In this document: one piece after another, positions 8,684 through 17,256 of the stretch | Layout of the letters: each line of letters begins with the position of its first letter | Position numbering within the stretch: position 1 is the first letter of the stretch | Source of the DNA: CAZHCA01 sp964530825 | Lineage (GTDB): Bacteria; Bacteroidota; Bacteroidia; Chitinophagales; Saprospiraceae | Assembly (NCBI GenBank): GCA_964530825.1 | Contig: CAZHCA010000011.1 | Location: forward strand, 62,001 to 126,000 | DNA length: 64,000 nt | Direction of reading: 5' to 3' | The notes under the pieces: model-generated | What the model saw: the letters and a program-made list of their open reading frames with translations, nothing else | What the model was told of the DNA's origin: nothing | Databases searched by the model: none | Program-made: the position numbers and the translations under genes

Positions 8684-10386
8684 CCAAGGAACAGCGCCTT
8701 ATCCACCCCCATATTTGGCCCGAGATTGAAGACTGGCCCATTTACCGGCTACATCAGGACCGGGTACGATTTGTTCGCGAAATTGAGTCATTCACCCTGC
8801 AGCGCTTTCTGGACAATTACCGACCCGATCAAATTAACGACCTGCTAGCCAAAACTATTTATCTCGAGCGGATTCGAATCAAAGAAGAGCCCTGGAAGGT
8901 AGATCCGCCAAAAGAAAAACAATTCTGGCGCCGTATCCAGAAAGCTATGGTGACCGGTATGGACCAGCCTACCACCGCTAATTTCCAGAATGACCAGGAA
9001 CTACTGGGGCGGATTGTACACCGTTACGCAGAAGAAATTGTAGGTACTTTCCGGAAAAAAACATTCCTATTTGCTCGACGTTTTCTGACCTTCTTTTTTA
9101 CCACCCTCCTGAACTCCGCTGGATTTATCCACTTGCGCAAAAACAAATACCAACTTTCAGATCGCCTCCTGGTAAGCGGTAAGCTCGATGAGATCCGGAG
9201 CCTCATGACCAAGGGCACTGTTGTGTTGGTCCCAACCCATTTTAGCAACCTGGATTCTATCCTGATCGGCTACGCGATCGATTCGTTCGTAGGACTACCG
9301 GGTTTTCTTTACGGAGCGGGCCTCAACCTTTACAATACCGGGTACGTAGCGTATTTCATGAATCGTATTGGTACCTACCGCATCGATCGGCGTAAGAAAA
9401 ACCCGATCTACCTGGAGACACTGAAGGCCATGTCCAACCTCGCGGTTCAGCGGGGTACGAATATTCTATTCTTTCCCGGTGGTACCCGTTCCCGTTCTGG
9501 CTCCCTGGAAAGCCACGTTAAACTTGGACTGCTGAGTACGGCCGTGGAGGCCCAACGCTCTCTCTATCAGCAAGGCCGAGATAAAAAAGTGTTCGTGGTG
9601 CCCCTCGTGTTGAGTTACCACATCGTTTTGGAGGCGCAGTTTTTGATTGAGCAACACCTGCGCAAGATGGGCAAAGAGCGCTATATCCGGGTGCGCGATG
9701 ATTTCGGCAGCCTGCGCCGCATTCTGCGCTTTGCGTGGCAGGTCTTTAGTCAGGGTAACGAGGTGCGGCTGTCTTTCGGTCAGCCGCTCGACGTGCTGGG
9801 CAACCCGGTAGACACGGAGGGCAAAAGCCTGGACCAGTCGGGCCGACCCATCGACCTCAAAGCTTATTTTTTGCACGGCGGCGTCGTAAATACCGACCTT
9901 CAGCGCGAATCCGAATACACTAAGATGCTGGGTAAAGCCATCGTCGAACGGTACTTTAAAGACAATATCGTGCTGACCAGCCACTTGGTTGCCTACGCTG
10001 CTTTTCGGCAATTACAAGCAGAAAACCGACGCCTCGACCTCTATGGCCTCTTGCGCTTACCTACCGATGAGTTCGTTTTTGACCGGGAAAAACTAGAGCA
10101 GCGGGTCTCTATCCTACGCGAACATCTCTTTTCCATGGCCAATGCAAGCCAAATAAGACTTTCGCCGGAGATTAGCTGGGAAATTGGCGACCTCATTCAG
10201 GACGGTATTAAGCGCTTAGGCACCTTTCACGTTAAGCGACCGCTTAAGGTGGATAAATCGGGAAAAATTCGCAGCGACAGCTTCAAACTCCTTTATTATT
10301 ATCATAACCGACTCGATCATTACGGCCTAGAAAAAATCGGCTGGAGGATGGTAATGCCCCAAATAAAACCTATATCGGTAACCTGA
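8680..10386 (+). CDS. 1-acyl-glycerol-3-phosphate / glycerol-3-phosphate acyltransferase family protein
   Basis: This 568-residue protein carries the PlsC/PlsB acyltransferase core. The catalytic HX4D is at H187-D192 (PTHFSNLDS). The substrate-binding block reads LFFPGGTRSRSGSLESHVKLG, and GTYRIDRRKKNP supplies the FxRR-like segment. These enzymes move a fatty-acyl chain onto glycerol-phosphate lipids at the inner membrane. It is longer than PlsC (~250 residues), with extra N-terminal and ~200 C-terminal residues, so it is closer to the large GPAT-like group. One hydrophobic stretch lies near 130-145. It overlaps engB by 4 bp. The exact acyl acceptor cannot be told. Confidence 0.82.
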   Translation: MTKEQRLIHPHIWPEIEDWPIYRLHQDRVRFVREIESFTLQRFLDNYRPDQINDLLAKTIYLERIRIKEEPWKVDPPKEKQFWRRIQKAMVTGMDQPTTANFQNDQELLGRIVHRYAEEIVGTFRKKTFLFARRFLTFFFTTLLNSAGFIHLRKNKYQLSDRLLVSGKLDEIRSLMTKGTVVLVPTHFSNLDSILIGYAIDSFVGLPGFLYGAGLNLYNTGYVAYFMNRIGTYRIDRRKKNPIYLETLKAMSNLAVQRGTNILFFPGGTRSRSGSLESHVKLGLLSTAVEAQRSLYQQGRDKKVFVVPLVLSYHIVLEAQFLIEQHLRKMGKERYIRVRDDFGSLRRILRFAWQVFSQGNEVRLSFGQPLDVLGNPVDTEGKSLDQSGRPIDLKAYFLHGGVVNTDLQRESEYTKMLGKAIVERYFKDNIVLTSHLVAYAAFRQLQAENRRLDLYGLLRLPTDEFVFDREKLEQRVSILREHLFSMANASQIRLSPEISWEIGDLIQDGIKRLGTFHVKRPLKVDKSGKIRSDSFKLLYYYHNRLDHYGLEKIGWRMVMPQIKPISVT

Positions 10387-10406
10387 ACCCCATATTCATT
10401 CCGGTT

Positions 10407-10766
10407 TCATGACAGGGGCTGCCCGAAACGGATCAAATTTCCGAAAAGATCAATTATCGCAAATTCGCGCATGCCCCAGGGCTTGTTTTCGAGCGGCCCG
10501 TTCGGGTGAATGATCCCGTGGGGTTCCAATTCGGCAAATAGCTCATCAATGTGCAGCACATTAATATAGCAACTAGTATTTTCCGGAAAAATGTGGTCGT
10601 TGCATTTCCAGAAATGAATAGCTATGGCATCCCGTTGGACAATGCCGTAGCCCTCATCCAAGAAACCGGCGGAAAAACCCATTTTTTCTTCGTAGAATGC
10701 TACGGACTGTGGAATATCCAGGGAAGCCAGTACCGGAAAAGCCTGCTGAAGGTATTGTTTAGACAT
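10407..10766 (-). CDS. VOC (glyoxalase/bleomycin-resistance) family protein
   Basis: This small cytoplasmic protein of 119 residues has the vicinal-oxygen-chelate fold. The opening FPVLASLDIPQSVAFYEEKMGF is typical, as are the central IHFWKCND and the terminal FAIIDLFGNLIRFGQPLS. Such proteins range from dioxygenases to drug-binding resistance proteins. This one resembles the bleomycin-resistance/BRP type in length and ending, but resistance is not implied. The start at 10766 (MSKQYLQ) is preferred over an upstream in-frame ATG, because the latter runs into the neighbouring gene at 10778. Confidence in the fold is good, in the ligand none. Confidence 0.8.
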   Translation of the reverse strand: MSKQYLQQAFPVLASLDIPQSVAFYEEKMGFSAGFLDEGYGIVQRDAIAIHFWKCNDHIFPENTSCYINVLHIDELFAELEPHGIIHPNGPLENKPWGMREFAIIDLFGNLIRFGQPLS

Positions 10767-10777
10767 GGTAAGAGTAT

Positions 10778-11389
10778 TTATGCTGGTAAAGCAGACCAAA
10801 TAGGTTTGCCCAGCCAGTCTGCTAAATCATTGGCTTGCCGGACTATTTTCCGTCGGTTATGGTGATGACTCAAATACCGTCGATTGGAATCCGTCTGTAC
10901 TAGATTTAGCTGATAGACGGTATGCGAATCGCCATCAGAATCAGTATTGGTGTAGGCGATCAATTGAAGAGCCTCAATATCCGAAAGCCTTACCTTATAC
11001 CCTTTCTTAGGAGTTGGCTGAGTGGTGACCGGATCAAAACGACCGTGCCAAAAGTAGCCGCTGGATTTATCAAACTGGATAGGGATACCTAGGTTGTACA
11101 GCATTAAACCGCATATCGCACAAAAAACGAATCCGACGAGCATTAACCACCAAAATGGATCGTCAATTTTTTCCTTAAAATTAATGAGGGTTGTAATAAT
11201 AATGGTCAGGCCTAATGCGAAGCCGGCTACTAATAATCCGCGAAAAAAATAAGAAGGCGCAAAACGGGCCACTCGGTCACTTACAATCACCAAGCGGCGC
11301 AAGCCAGGACCCTCTTTGATCCCCGACCGGTTCACTGGATGCCATTGGGTGCGTTCGCTGACCGCCGACTGAGTAATAAGTTCAGGCAT
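10778..11389 (-). CDS. membrane protein of unknown function with two TM helices
   Basis: This 203-residue protein is not one I recognise. It has two hydrophobic segments close together: YFFRGLLVAGFALGLTIIITTL near 47-68 and WWLMLVGFVFCAICGLMLYNLG near 80-101. A cytoplasmic-looking tail of about 100 residues follows, rich in beta strands (IQFDKSSGYFWHGR, VRLSDIEALQLIAY). The tail resembles the pleckstrin-like regions of other small membrane proteins. It sits between the VOC gene and the cation antiporter on the same strand, with 31 bp to the antiporter, so these may be co-transcribed. Confidence 0.65.
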   Translation of the reverse strand: MPELITQSAVSERTQWHPVNRSGIKEGPGLRRLVIVSDRVARFAPSYFFRGLLVAGFALGLTIIITTLINFKEKIDDPFWWLMLVGFVFCAICGLMLYNLGIPIQFDKSSGYFWHGRFDPVTTQPTPKKGYKVRLSDIEALQLIAYTNTDSDGDSHTVYQLNLVQTDSNRRYLSHHHNRRKIVRQANDLADWLGKPIWSALPA

Positions 11390-11420
11390 GATTATAGTGC
11401 TTTACCAAGTTTGAGACCGC

Positions 11421-12377
11421 TTAAATACCGATTTGTAAGATCAATAAAATAAGATAAATAAGATAAACCAGCACCAAAATAATACCTTCCCAGCGCTCAA
11501 TGCTGAATTTTTTGCCCGTAAAGGCAAATACGAATAAGAGAATGCCTAGGAATATATTTAAACCGAAATCGACGGCACTGTCCGGGTCTACATACACCGG
11601 ACGGACCGTTGAAGAAATACCGAGAACTAAAAAGATGTTAAAAATATTAGAACCTACGACGTTACCCACGGCAATGTCTATGACTTTCTTACGCACGGCA
11701 ATAAGCGAGGTAGCTAGTTCGGGTAAAGAAGTACCAATTGAAACTACTGTCAGCCCAATCACGCGATCGGATATTCCCAAGTTAGCAGCCAGGTTGGTCG
11801 CACTGTACACGATTAGGCGTCCGCCTATGGCTAATCCAACCAGCCCGAAGACAAGCAAAAAAATCGATCGTAGGGTAGAGTAGGTCGGATAAACGCCTTC
11901 TTCAGAGGGATTTTGTAAGGATAACTGAATATTGTACACCAGAAAAATCAAGAAAAAAGCAAGTAAAACGATGCCTTCCGAACGGGCTAAGGCATTGCCG
12001 GTAGCTCCGTCGACCAGCATATCCAAGCCCATGACCGATACCACAAGAATGGAGAGGAAGTTGAAGGGAATCTCTAACCAAACGGTACTTCTTTGGATGG
12101 AAAGCGCGTGAACGATTGAGGTAATGCCTAAGATACCGCACACATTGAAGATGTTACTACCCAACACATTGCCCATCACCAGTTCTGATTTGCCGACAAA
12201 TGAGGAGTAGACATTAACGGCGAGCTCGGGAGCGGAGGTGCCGAAGGCTACTACGGTAAGACCGATGACAATGTCGGGCACCCGAAAGTTTTTAGCCAGG
12301 GAAGAAGCGCCGTCTATGAGGCGGTCGGCACTGTATATGAGCGCCACAAAGCCTACCAACAGCAAAATGAGATTCAT
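11421..12377 (-). CDS. calcium/sodium antiporter (CaCA family, YrbG-like)
   Basis: This 318-residue inner-membrane protein has about ten helices arranged as two inverted alpha-repeats. Repeat 1 reads GLTVVAFGTSAPELAVN and GNVLGSNIFN; repeat 2 reads GLTVVSIGTSLPELATS and GNVVGSNIFN. These GTSxPE and GSNxxN motifs carry the ion-binding acidic residues of the CaCA superfamily, which exchanges Ca2+ for Na+ or H+. Length and the short central loop match bacterial YrbG proteins. The gene lies between an unrecognised membrane protein and a retropepsin-like lipoprotein. The ion pair is inferred from the family only. Confidence 0.93.
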   Translation of the reverse strand: MNLILLLVGFVALIYSADRLIDGASSLAKNFRVPDIVIGLTVVAFGTSAPELAVNVYSSFVGKSELVMGNVLGSNIFNVCGILGITSIVHALSIQRSTVWLEIPFNFLSILVVSVMGLDMLVDGATGNALARSEGIVLLAFFLIFLVYNIQLSLQNPSEEGVYPTYSTLRSIFLLVFGLVGLAIGGRLIVYSATNLAANLGISDRVIGLTVVSIGTSLPELATSLIAVRKKVIDIAVGNVVGSNIFNIFLVLGISSTVRPVYVDPDSAVDFGLNIFLGILLFVFAFTGKKFSIERWEGIILVLVYLIYLILLILQIGI

Positions 12378-12468
12378 GTGTATTGTTCAGCGTTCGGTGT
12401 TGACGGCCAAAGGTAGGAAAAATGGTTTAGAATGAAATTGCCGATTCTCCAACCTGCAACCTACCCAA

Positions 12469-13665
12469 TCAGGGCCATCCGACCATTCTACTCGGTACCG
12501 AAAACCGCTGCGGCCCGAGGTCGCCTTGTATTTGGATGTCGAGCCTAAGGGTGTCGGGTTTTTCCATACCCAGAGCGCAGAACCCTTCAAGAGATATTCC
12601 GGTGGTAGGTACATCGTTGATGGCGGTGATGACGTCGCCGATCTGCCAGTCTGCCGATAAGGCACTAGCGGCTTCGAAAAGGGTTGCAATGCGCACAGTG
12701 TCGTTTTCCCATTCCAGGCCCATAGCAGATTGGGGCAACTGCACCGGGGTAAATTGTTCTTTGGACGTAAGGTACAGGGCTTTGTCACTCCAACTGATAA
12801 ATATTTTTCCGTACTGCTCCCAAAAATCGTTTCCGATCTTATTAGTAGAACGTGAAAACCTGATAACCACTGAATCAATGGGGTATTTAGCCAGTTTTAG
12901 TTTTTCACCTAGCAAATAAAAAATACTGTCGGTGTGGGCGCCATAGATACCCTTAGACGATTTTCCATATCTGAAGGTGGTGGGAAATTGCTCGAGCCAT
13001 TGTTGGTCTGCATCATCTAGCCGTAGACTAAAGCCCCCGTTAGAGCCGGAATCAAGCGTGACTTTCCGGAAGGTACGTCCATTAAACTGGACCTGAAATT
13101 CCGGACTCCGCTGGCCGGGGTCAGAGAATGGGATGCGCACGCTGTAACCCACCGGCCGGGTATTGCGAAACCAGCGCAGCTGCGCGCTTTCATAATCAAA
13201 CTCCCAATCAAAGGACACTAGTGCATTGGTACCGATAATCCCGTCAAATTGAACACAACCAAAGATGGAGAGATCGGTAACCGCAGCAATGATATTTTTC
13301 CAAACCAACCCACCAAATGCTAAGCGGTCGACAGTTACAAAATCCAACTGGTTGCTCCTGCCTTGCGAATCGCTTACAGCGGTCTGATAAGCTCGTTTAA
13401 GGCCCAACTCACGAGCAACCTGATCGTCAACCACGTTTGGGGCACCGGTATCTACAAGGAATCGGTAGGTGCGGCCGTTGACTGTTACGGGGACGAAAAA
13501 GAAACCACGCTCATAAAAAACATCAATTGTGTTATCCAGAGGAGTTTTGATGAGTTTCCCCTGGTTCATCATGCGATAGGTTTTGCAACCCGTACAACAA
13601 ATTAGTCCAATTAAAACAAGAACCGGACGCCAAGGAAGAAGGTATTTGCTGAAGGTAGCCTGCAT
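12469..13665 (-). CDS. retropepsin-like aspartyl protease lipoprotein with a C-terminal PDZ-like region
   Basis: This protein of 398 residues begins with a lipoprotein signal (LIGLICCTGC, acylated Cys27). Two retropepsin-like half-sites follow: VDTGAP with D72 and LDSGSNGG with D205. A PDZ-like stretch near 318-390 includes WQIGDVITAINDVPTTG. Two Asp-containing lobes in one chain can form a complete aspartyl-protease site, so it may be an active envelope protease. The frame is open upstream to 13818, but that part overlaps an intrinsic terminator at 13783-13816 and precedes the signal peptide, so I start at 13665. Substrates are unknown. Confidence 0.8.
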   Translation of the reverse strand: MQATFSKYLLPWRPVLVLIGLICCTGCKTYRMMNQGKLIKTPLDNTIDVFYERGFFFVPVTVNGRTYRFLVDTGAPNVVDDQVARELGLKRAYQTAVSDSQGRSNQLDFVTVDRLAFGGLVWKNIIAAVTDLSIFGCVQFDGIIGTNALVSFDWEFDYESAQLRWFRNTRPVGYSVRIPFSDPGQRSPEFQVQFNGRTFRKVTLDSGSNGGFSLRLDDADQQWLEQFPTTFRYGKSSKGIYGAHTDSIFYLLGEKLKLAKYPIDSVVIRFSRSTNKIGNDFWEQYGKIFISWSDKALYLTSKEQFTPVQLPQSAMGLEWENDTVRIATLFEAASALSADWQIGDVITAINDVPTTGISLEGFCALGMEKPDTLRLDIQIQGDLGPQRFSVPSRMVGWP

Positions 13666-13782
13666 TGCAGATAAGTCAAAATTCAATTCAATGGTACGCA
13701 TAAAGTACAAAAAGGCCTCTTTCAAGTTGAACAATATGGGGCTGATGATACCTACCTGGGTAAAACCCCAAGCCTGTAGTGT

Positions 13783-13816
13783 AAAAAGGCGCAAGGGTTT
13801 TCTAACCTCTTGCGCC
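13783..13816 (-). terminator. intrinsic terminator after the secreted protein at 13845
   Basis: An 8-bp GC-rich stem (GGCGCAAG at 13788-13795, CTTGCGCC at 13809-13816) with an inner GGTT/AACC extension is followed on the minus strand by TTTTT. It also has a T-run on the plus strand, so it could work both ways. Confidence 0.75.
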
Positions 13817-13844
13817 ATGTTTTTTCAATCAGGACCAAAAATGT

Positions 13845-14303
13845 CTATTGCCGCTCCAGATAAAAAGTAGCCTCCGCGGCTTTTTCGCCACCTTGGTAAA
13901 CTGTTCGTAGGCCTTTCATTTTATTGTCGTTGACGACCTTCACCTCGTCGACAACCTTTTGGTTTTCTTCCTTTATGGTTACTACCTGCTTTAGCGATTT
14001 TCCATCAGCAGCAGTGGTCACTACCAGATCCATAGGCATTCCCTCCATCGTTTCGGAAGTGCCAACCCATTTATTGGGGTTCTCTGCTTTCAGTTCGTTT
14101 TTAACGGTGCCTTCTACCGATTTGCTGGTAACCTGAATAGATTCTCCTGTCTTGGTAATTTCCATCGTCCAGGTCGATTCCGGATTTTTTTCGTAGTAGC
14201 CTTTCCAGGTGCCGACCATCAAATCCGTGAGCGATTGCTGCGCCTGTAGTCCGAAAGCCATTAGGGTAACGAAAAGGGTTAATGTCAGTGATCTTTTGTA
14301 CAT
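13845..14303 (-). CDS. small secreted beta-rich protein, unknown function
   Basis: This protein of 152 residues starts with a signal peptide (MYKRSLTLTLFVTLMAFGLQAQ). The mature part is a repeated beta pattern: LVGTWKGYYEKNPESTWTMEI, then several KxxLxxVVTIKEE-type strands, ending ATFYLERQ. The GTWKGYY opening is reminiscent of lipocalin-like domains, where a G-x-W motif starts the barrel, but I cannot assign a family. An upstream TTG or in-frame ATG would add nine residues before the signal and is less likely. A strong terminator follows at 13783-13816. Confidence 0.68.
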   Translation of the reverse strand: MYKRSLTLTLFVTLMAFGLQAQQSLTDLMVGTWKGYYEKNPESTWTMEITKTGESIQVTSKSVEGTVKNELKAENPNKWVGTSETMEGMPMDLVVTTAADGKSLKQVVTIKEENQKVVDEVKVVNDNKMKGLRTVYQGGEKAAEATFYLERQ

Positions 14304-14501
14304 AATTGATTGGATTTTAATGGTGTTCAATTGTATTGAGAACTTTTAATTAGATGGATTAAGTAATAAATGCTAAATATTATTGAAACAAAATACTTAA
14401 AAGTAAAATTCATTGCAACTCTATTAAAGAGAGACCGTATATGCAATTGATTTGTTTATTAAGGTTAAGTTAGGTCGGTTCATTCCTGCTAACTTATTGA
14501 A

Positions 14502-14534
14502 GATAAGCTCGGCCCCAACAGGGACGGGCTTATC
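14502..14534. terminator. hairpin overlapping the stop codon of the 14530 gene
   Basis: A 7-bp stem (GATAAGC at 14502-14508, GCTTATC at 14528-14534) with inner CCC/GGG pairs includes the TAA stop of the minus-strand gene. On the plus strand it is followed by GTTTTTT; on the minus strand the tail is only weakly T-rich. Confidence 0.5.
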
Positions 14535-15270
14535 GTTTTTTGCCCTTTCCCGTAAATCCACCGCCCCCTAGATGGAAACGCAAATAGAACATATTGATGC
14601 GGTCGTTATCCAGACCCATTAATCTATCCCCGTTGCGAGTGCTCCAACTGTTATTGATCGCCCCGAGCTGATACCCCACACTTAGCCCAACGGCTGGTCC
14701 GCTTAATCGGTATGGCTTTCTGGAAAAAGTCTTAAATAGATTAAGATTGAAATCAACGTAAGCCGTACCCAATTGAAAAGTCGCTGAACTGCCCGGGGCA
14801 ATGGGGTGCCCACCAAAGGCAATAGATCCGGCGCTGTCATTGGTGATCTCTAGCGCAGATCCAATCCCGCCCAGTCCGACGGTGGGGAATAATAGCCAAA
14901 GGTCGGTGTTCCAAATCACATAGCCGGCATTCAGTCCGCCGCCCCCCATCCGGTAATCCAATTCGATACCATTGGCACTGGTGGCAGGAAAAAAAGCGCC
15001 GTAGCCCTGCCCAGTGATGACCCATTGTGTTTCCAGAAGTAAGAACCCGCCACCTCCGACCTGATAGCCCGGGGCTTCCGATATATCCGGCAGATCCGAT
15101 TGGTTTAAGTTTTCCGAGAGCTGTTGATATTCACTAACGGCCAACCCGCCGAAGACAAAGCCGACCCCACCCCAATCCAAAATAATGGGTTTACTCCCTT
15201 CTGCTTTTTGCGCCAATAATATGGTGGGTATCAACGTAGAGAAGACCAGGATGAAAAGCTTTTTATACAT
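14530..15270 (-). CDS. secreted outer-membrane barrel-like protein, unknown function
   Basis: This 246-residue protein has a signal peptide (MYKKLFILVFSTLIPTILLAQ) and a glycine-rich mature part. Strand-like blocks such as YQVGGGGFLLLETQWVITGQGY and GGLNAGYVIWNTDLWLLFPTVGLGG fit an outer-membrane barrel. The C-terminus (MFYLRFHLGGGGFTGKGKKR) runs past the expected terminal aromatic strand with a basic tail. I do not recognise a named family. A Bacteroidota-type -7 element lies 20 bp upstream at 15290-15297. The gene diverges from the SDR at 15426. Confidence 0.65.
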   Translation of the reverse strand: MYKKLFILVFSTLIPTILLAQKAEGSKPIILDWGGVGFVFGGLAVSEYQQLSENLNQSDLPDISEAPGYQVGGGGFLLLETQWVITGQGYGAFFPATSANGIELDYRMGGGGLNAGYVIWNTDLWLLFPTVGLGGIGSALEITNDSAGSIAFGGHPIAPGSSATFQLGTAYVDFNLNLFKTFSRKPYRLSGPAVGLSVGYQLGAINNSWSTRNGDRLMGLDNDRINMFYLRFHLGGGGFTGKGKKR

Positions 15271-15289
15271 GGCGCATCGTTTTAGCTTT

Positions 15290-15297
15290 CAAATATA
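15290..15297 (-). promoter_or_regulatory. candidate Bacteroidota -7 element for the 14530 gene
   Basis: The minus strand reads TATATTTG, an exact match to TAnnTTTG, 20 bp before the start at 15270. A clear -33 TTTG is not seen at the right distance, so only the -7 element is supported. Confidence 0.4.
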
Positions 15298-15370
15298 GTT
15301 GACCCTGATCTTTCAGGCAGTATCCGGTGGGCGCTGTTAAAAAAGTTTTTTCGAACTAAACTCTATACTG

Positions 15371-15410
15371 GAATGATTGTTCTTTTTTATAAATTTTGGA
15401 ACATTCATTT
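15371..15410. promoter_or_regulatory. inverted repeat upstream of the SDR gene (possible TetR operator)
   Basis: GAATGATTGTTC (15371-15382) and GAACATTCATTT (15399-15410) form an imperfect inverted repeat, 10 of 12 positions matching, spaced by 16 T/A-rich bases and ending 15 bp before the SDR start. It could be bound by the TetR protein encoded at 16307. This is inferred from position and symmetry only. Confidence 0.4.
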
Positions 15411-15425
15411 AATTAAAAGATTGAC

Positions 15426-16178
15426 ATGGAAAAATTAACTGGAAAAATTGCAGTCATCACTGGAGGTACGAGTGGTATCGGGCTGACTACTGCCAAGCTG
15501 TTCAAAGAAAATGGAGCTACCGTCATCACCAATGCACGTACGGAGCAGCGGCGTCAGGAAACACTGGACCAGCACGGCGACCTTTTCACTGATGTCTTCC
15601 CGGCTGATGTGAGTCGGGTGGGGGAGATCGAAGACTTTTTCAAGCGGATCGGCGAACAATACGGCCGGATCGACGTGCTGTTCCTCAATGCCGGGGCTGG
15701 CACTTTGCTGCCGTTGGAGGCCACCACTGAAGCTGATTTTGATCGCGAATTTGCCGTCAACGTCAAAGGCGTTTATTTTGGTATCCAGCAAGCAGCGCCT
15801 TTGCTGACGAAAGGTGCATCGGTGGTGCTCAACACCTCGATCGTCAACCAGAAAGGTATGCCCAATATGAGTATCTATTCGGCTACAAAAGCGGCTGTTC
15901 GCTCTCTGGCCAAATCGCTTTCGGCCGAGCTTGTCAGTCAGGGCGTGCGCATCAATGCGGTGAGCCCGGGTCCGATCGAAACGCCTTTCTTTTCCAAGAC
16001 CAACCTGAATGAGGAACAAATTGGAGCTATTGCCGGCAGTATCGTAGAGCAGGTACCCATGAAGCGTTTCGGCAAAGCTGAAGAGGTGGCGAAGTACGTT
16101 CTCTTTCTGGCGTCTGACGACTCCTCTTACATGATCGGCACCGAAGTGGAGGTCGATGGTGGTATGGCAACGTTATAG
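15426..16178 (+). CDS. SDR family NAD(P)-dependent oxidoreductase
   Basis: This 250-residue cytoplasmic enzyme is a classical short-chain dehydrogenase. The cofactor loop TGGTSGIG is near residues 12-19 and NAG near 89-91. The catalytic Ser is in LNTSIV, and Y-x3-K is YSATK. The ending, MIGTEVEVDGGMATL, is typical. A basic residue after the second strand (NARTEQRR) suggests NADP preference. It likely reduces or oxidises a carbonyl/alcohol; the substrate is unknown. A TetR-family regulator gene lies 128 bp downstream on the same strand, a common arrangement for stress- or xenobiotic-induced SDRs. An inverted repeat upstream may be its operator. Confidence 0.93.
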   Translation: MEKLTGKIAVITGGTSGIGLTTAKLFKENGATVITNARTEQRRQETLDQHGDLFTDVFPADVSRVGEIEDFFKRIGEQYGRIDVLFLNAGAGTLLPLEATTEADFDREFAVNVKGVYFGIQQAAPLLTKGASVVLNTSIVNQKGMPNMSIYSATKAAVRSLAKSLSAELVSQGVRINAVSPGPIETPFFSKTNLNEEQIGAIAGSIVEQVPMKRFGKAEEVAKYVLFLASDDSSYMIGTEVEVDGGMATL

Positions 16179-16203
16179 GCTCGCTGAATTCACTCTGGAG
16201 AAC

Positions 16204-16229
16204 TGGTCGTTGGGGTGCGCCAGCGACCA
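16204..16229. other. hairpin between the SDR and TetR genes
   Basis: A 10-bp stem with one G-T pair (TGGTCGTTGG at 16204-16213, CCAGCGACCA at 16220-16229, loop GGTGCG) lies 25 bp after the SDR stop. No U-tract follows, so it may be a processing or attenuation element rather than a true terminator. Confidence 0.35.
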
Positions 16230-16306
16230 CTTCACTAGAAATTTGCTCCATTGGAGATCTATCCAAAGATATTTAAGTTATACCTACGAATAAAAAAAGA
16301 CCGTCA

Positions 16307-16891
16307 ATGCCTAGAGCGAAACAATTTAAAGAAGAAACGGTGCTGGAGAAGGCAATGGAGCTTTTTTGGAAAAAAGGGTACCATGCCACTTCAATGGACG
16401 AGCTGGTAAATTATGTAGGAGTTAACCGGGCAAGCTTATATGGTTCCTTTAAAGGTGGAAAACTGGAACTGTATGAACGCGCTTTGCGCCATTACCAACA
16501 AAAGATGACTGATGCCAGTCTCCGGGAACTTAACCCCGACCGGCCGGTGGCGGAGTCGATCCGGGCCATGCTGCAACGGGCGGTTCAACAAGCGGCTACC
16601 GACCCAGACGGCAAAGGTTGCTTTATGGTAAATTCTACCACTGAGATGGCACCCCTAAACGACCAGTTATTGCGTTTCAACGACCATAATCGCGAAGTCT
16701 TTGAGCAAGCACTGCGCGATTACCTGATGTTGGGGCAGGAGCGGGGTGAAATCGATCGGAATCGCGATCTTGACGCATTAGCGGCATTTATTTTTACACT
16801 TTACAATGGTTTGATGGTCGTCAATAAACTAAAGGTGGATGCAAAGCAATTGCAAAAGATAGTGGATCTCGCCGTTGAACCACTTTCCTGA
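16307..16891 (+). CDS. TetR/AcrR family transcriptional regulator
   Basis: This 194-residue protein has an N-terminal TetR helix-turn-helix: KAMELFWKKGYHATSMDELV, then GVNRASLYGSFKGGKLELYERAL (residues ~12-57). The C-terminal ligand domain contains GCFMVNSTTEMAP, seen in the regulator group that controls reductases for reactive electrophiles. Proteins of this type usually repress a neighbouring enzyme gene until a ligand binds. Here the likely target is the SDR just upstream, with a candidate operator at 15371-15410. It has its own 128-bp upstream gap, so it may also be transcribed separately. Confidence 0.9.
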   Translation: MPRAKQFKEETVLEKAMELFWKKGYHATSMDELVNYVGVNRASLYGSFKGGKLELYERALRHYQQKMTDASLRELNPDRPVAESIRAMLQRAVQQAATDPDGKGCFMVNSTTEMAPLNDQLLRFNDHNREVFEQALRDYLMLGQERGEIDRNRDLDALAAFIFTLYNGLMVVNKLKVDAKQLQKIVDLAVEPLS

Positions 16892-17256
16892 TAGGTTCCC
16901 CTTCGAAATCGAGACACATTTTACGGCTAGAACCTGGTTTGTTCAAGGAATTTCTGGCTGTCATGCCTGAGGTATAACCAATCGGTCAGAAACAAAACCT
17001 CCCCGAGGAAGTATTAAGGCCGGATTCCGAACTAATTACGGGCCGATGTAATTCAGAAGAAGCGATAGGTTTTTGTATAGGTTGTCCAAACCACGGACGG
17101 AAGGTGTCCCTTTTGGCCTAAATTAAGTTCAGGATAAAAACATAGTGGAGAACAAAGGAGTTCCGAATACTTAATGTTATTTGTTGAAATGTTAAACAAA
17201 CTTTTGACTTCGCAGTTACTCAACTAGGTTTGGATTAATAACTAAAATACCGTTGC
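16892..17256. other. 365-bp intergenic region with a promoter at its right end
   Basis: No convincing gene was seen on either strand. The only supported element is the promoter at 17203-17232 for the FAS1 lipoprotein gene; the rest looks like ordinary AT-richer spacer. Confidence 0.6.
17203..17232 (+). promoter_or_regulatory. Bacteroidota-type promoter for the FAS1 lipoprotein
   Basis: TTTG at 17203-17206 and TAGGTTTG at 17225-17232 match the -33 TTTG and -7 TAnnTTTG elements with an 18-nt spacer. The ATG is 24 nt downstream, leaving a short leader. Confidence 0.65.

Noticed and set aside
13665..13818. Extended start for the retropepsin-like lipoprotein
   Set aside because: The extra residues overlap an intrinsic terminator and precede the lipoprotein signal peptide.
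16892..17256. Possible small gene in the gap before the FAS1 gene
   Set aside because: No frame with a plausible start, composition or conserved motif was found.
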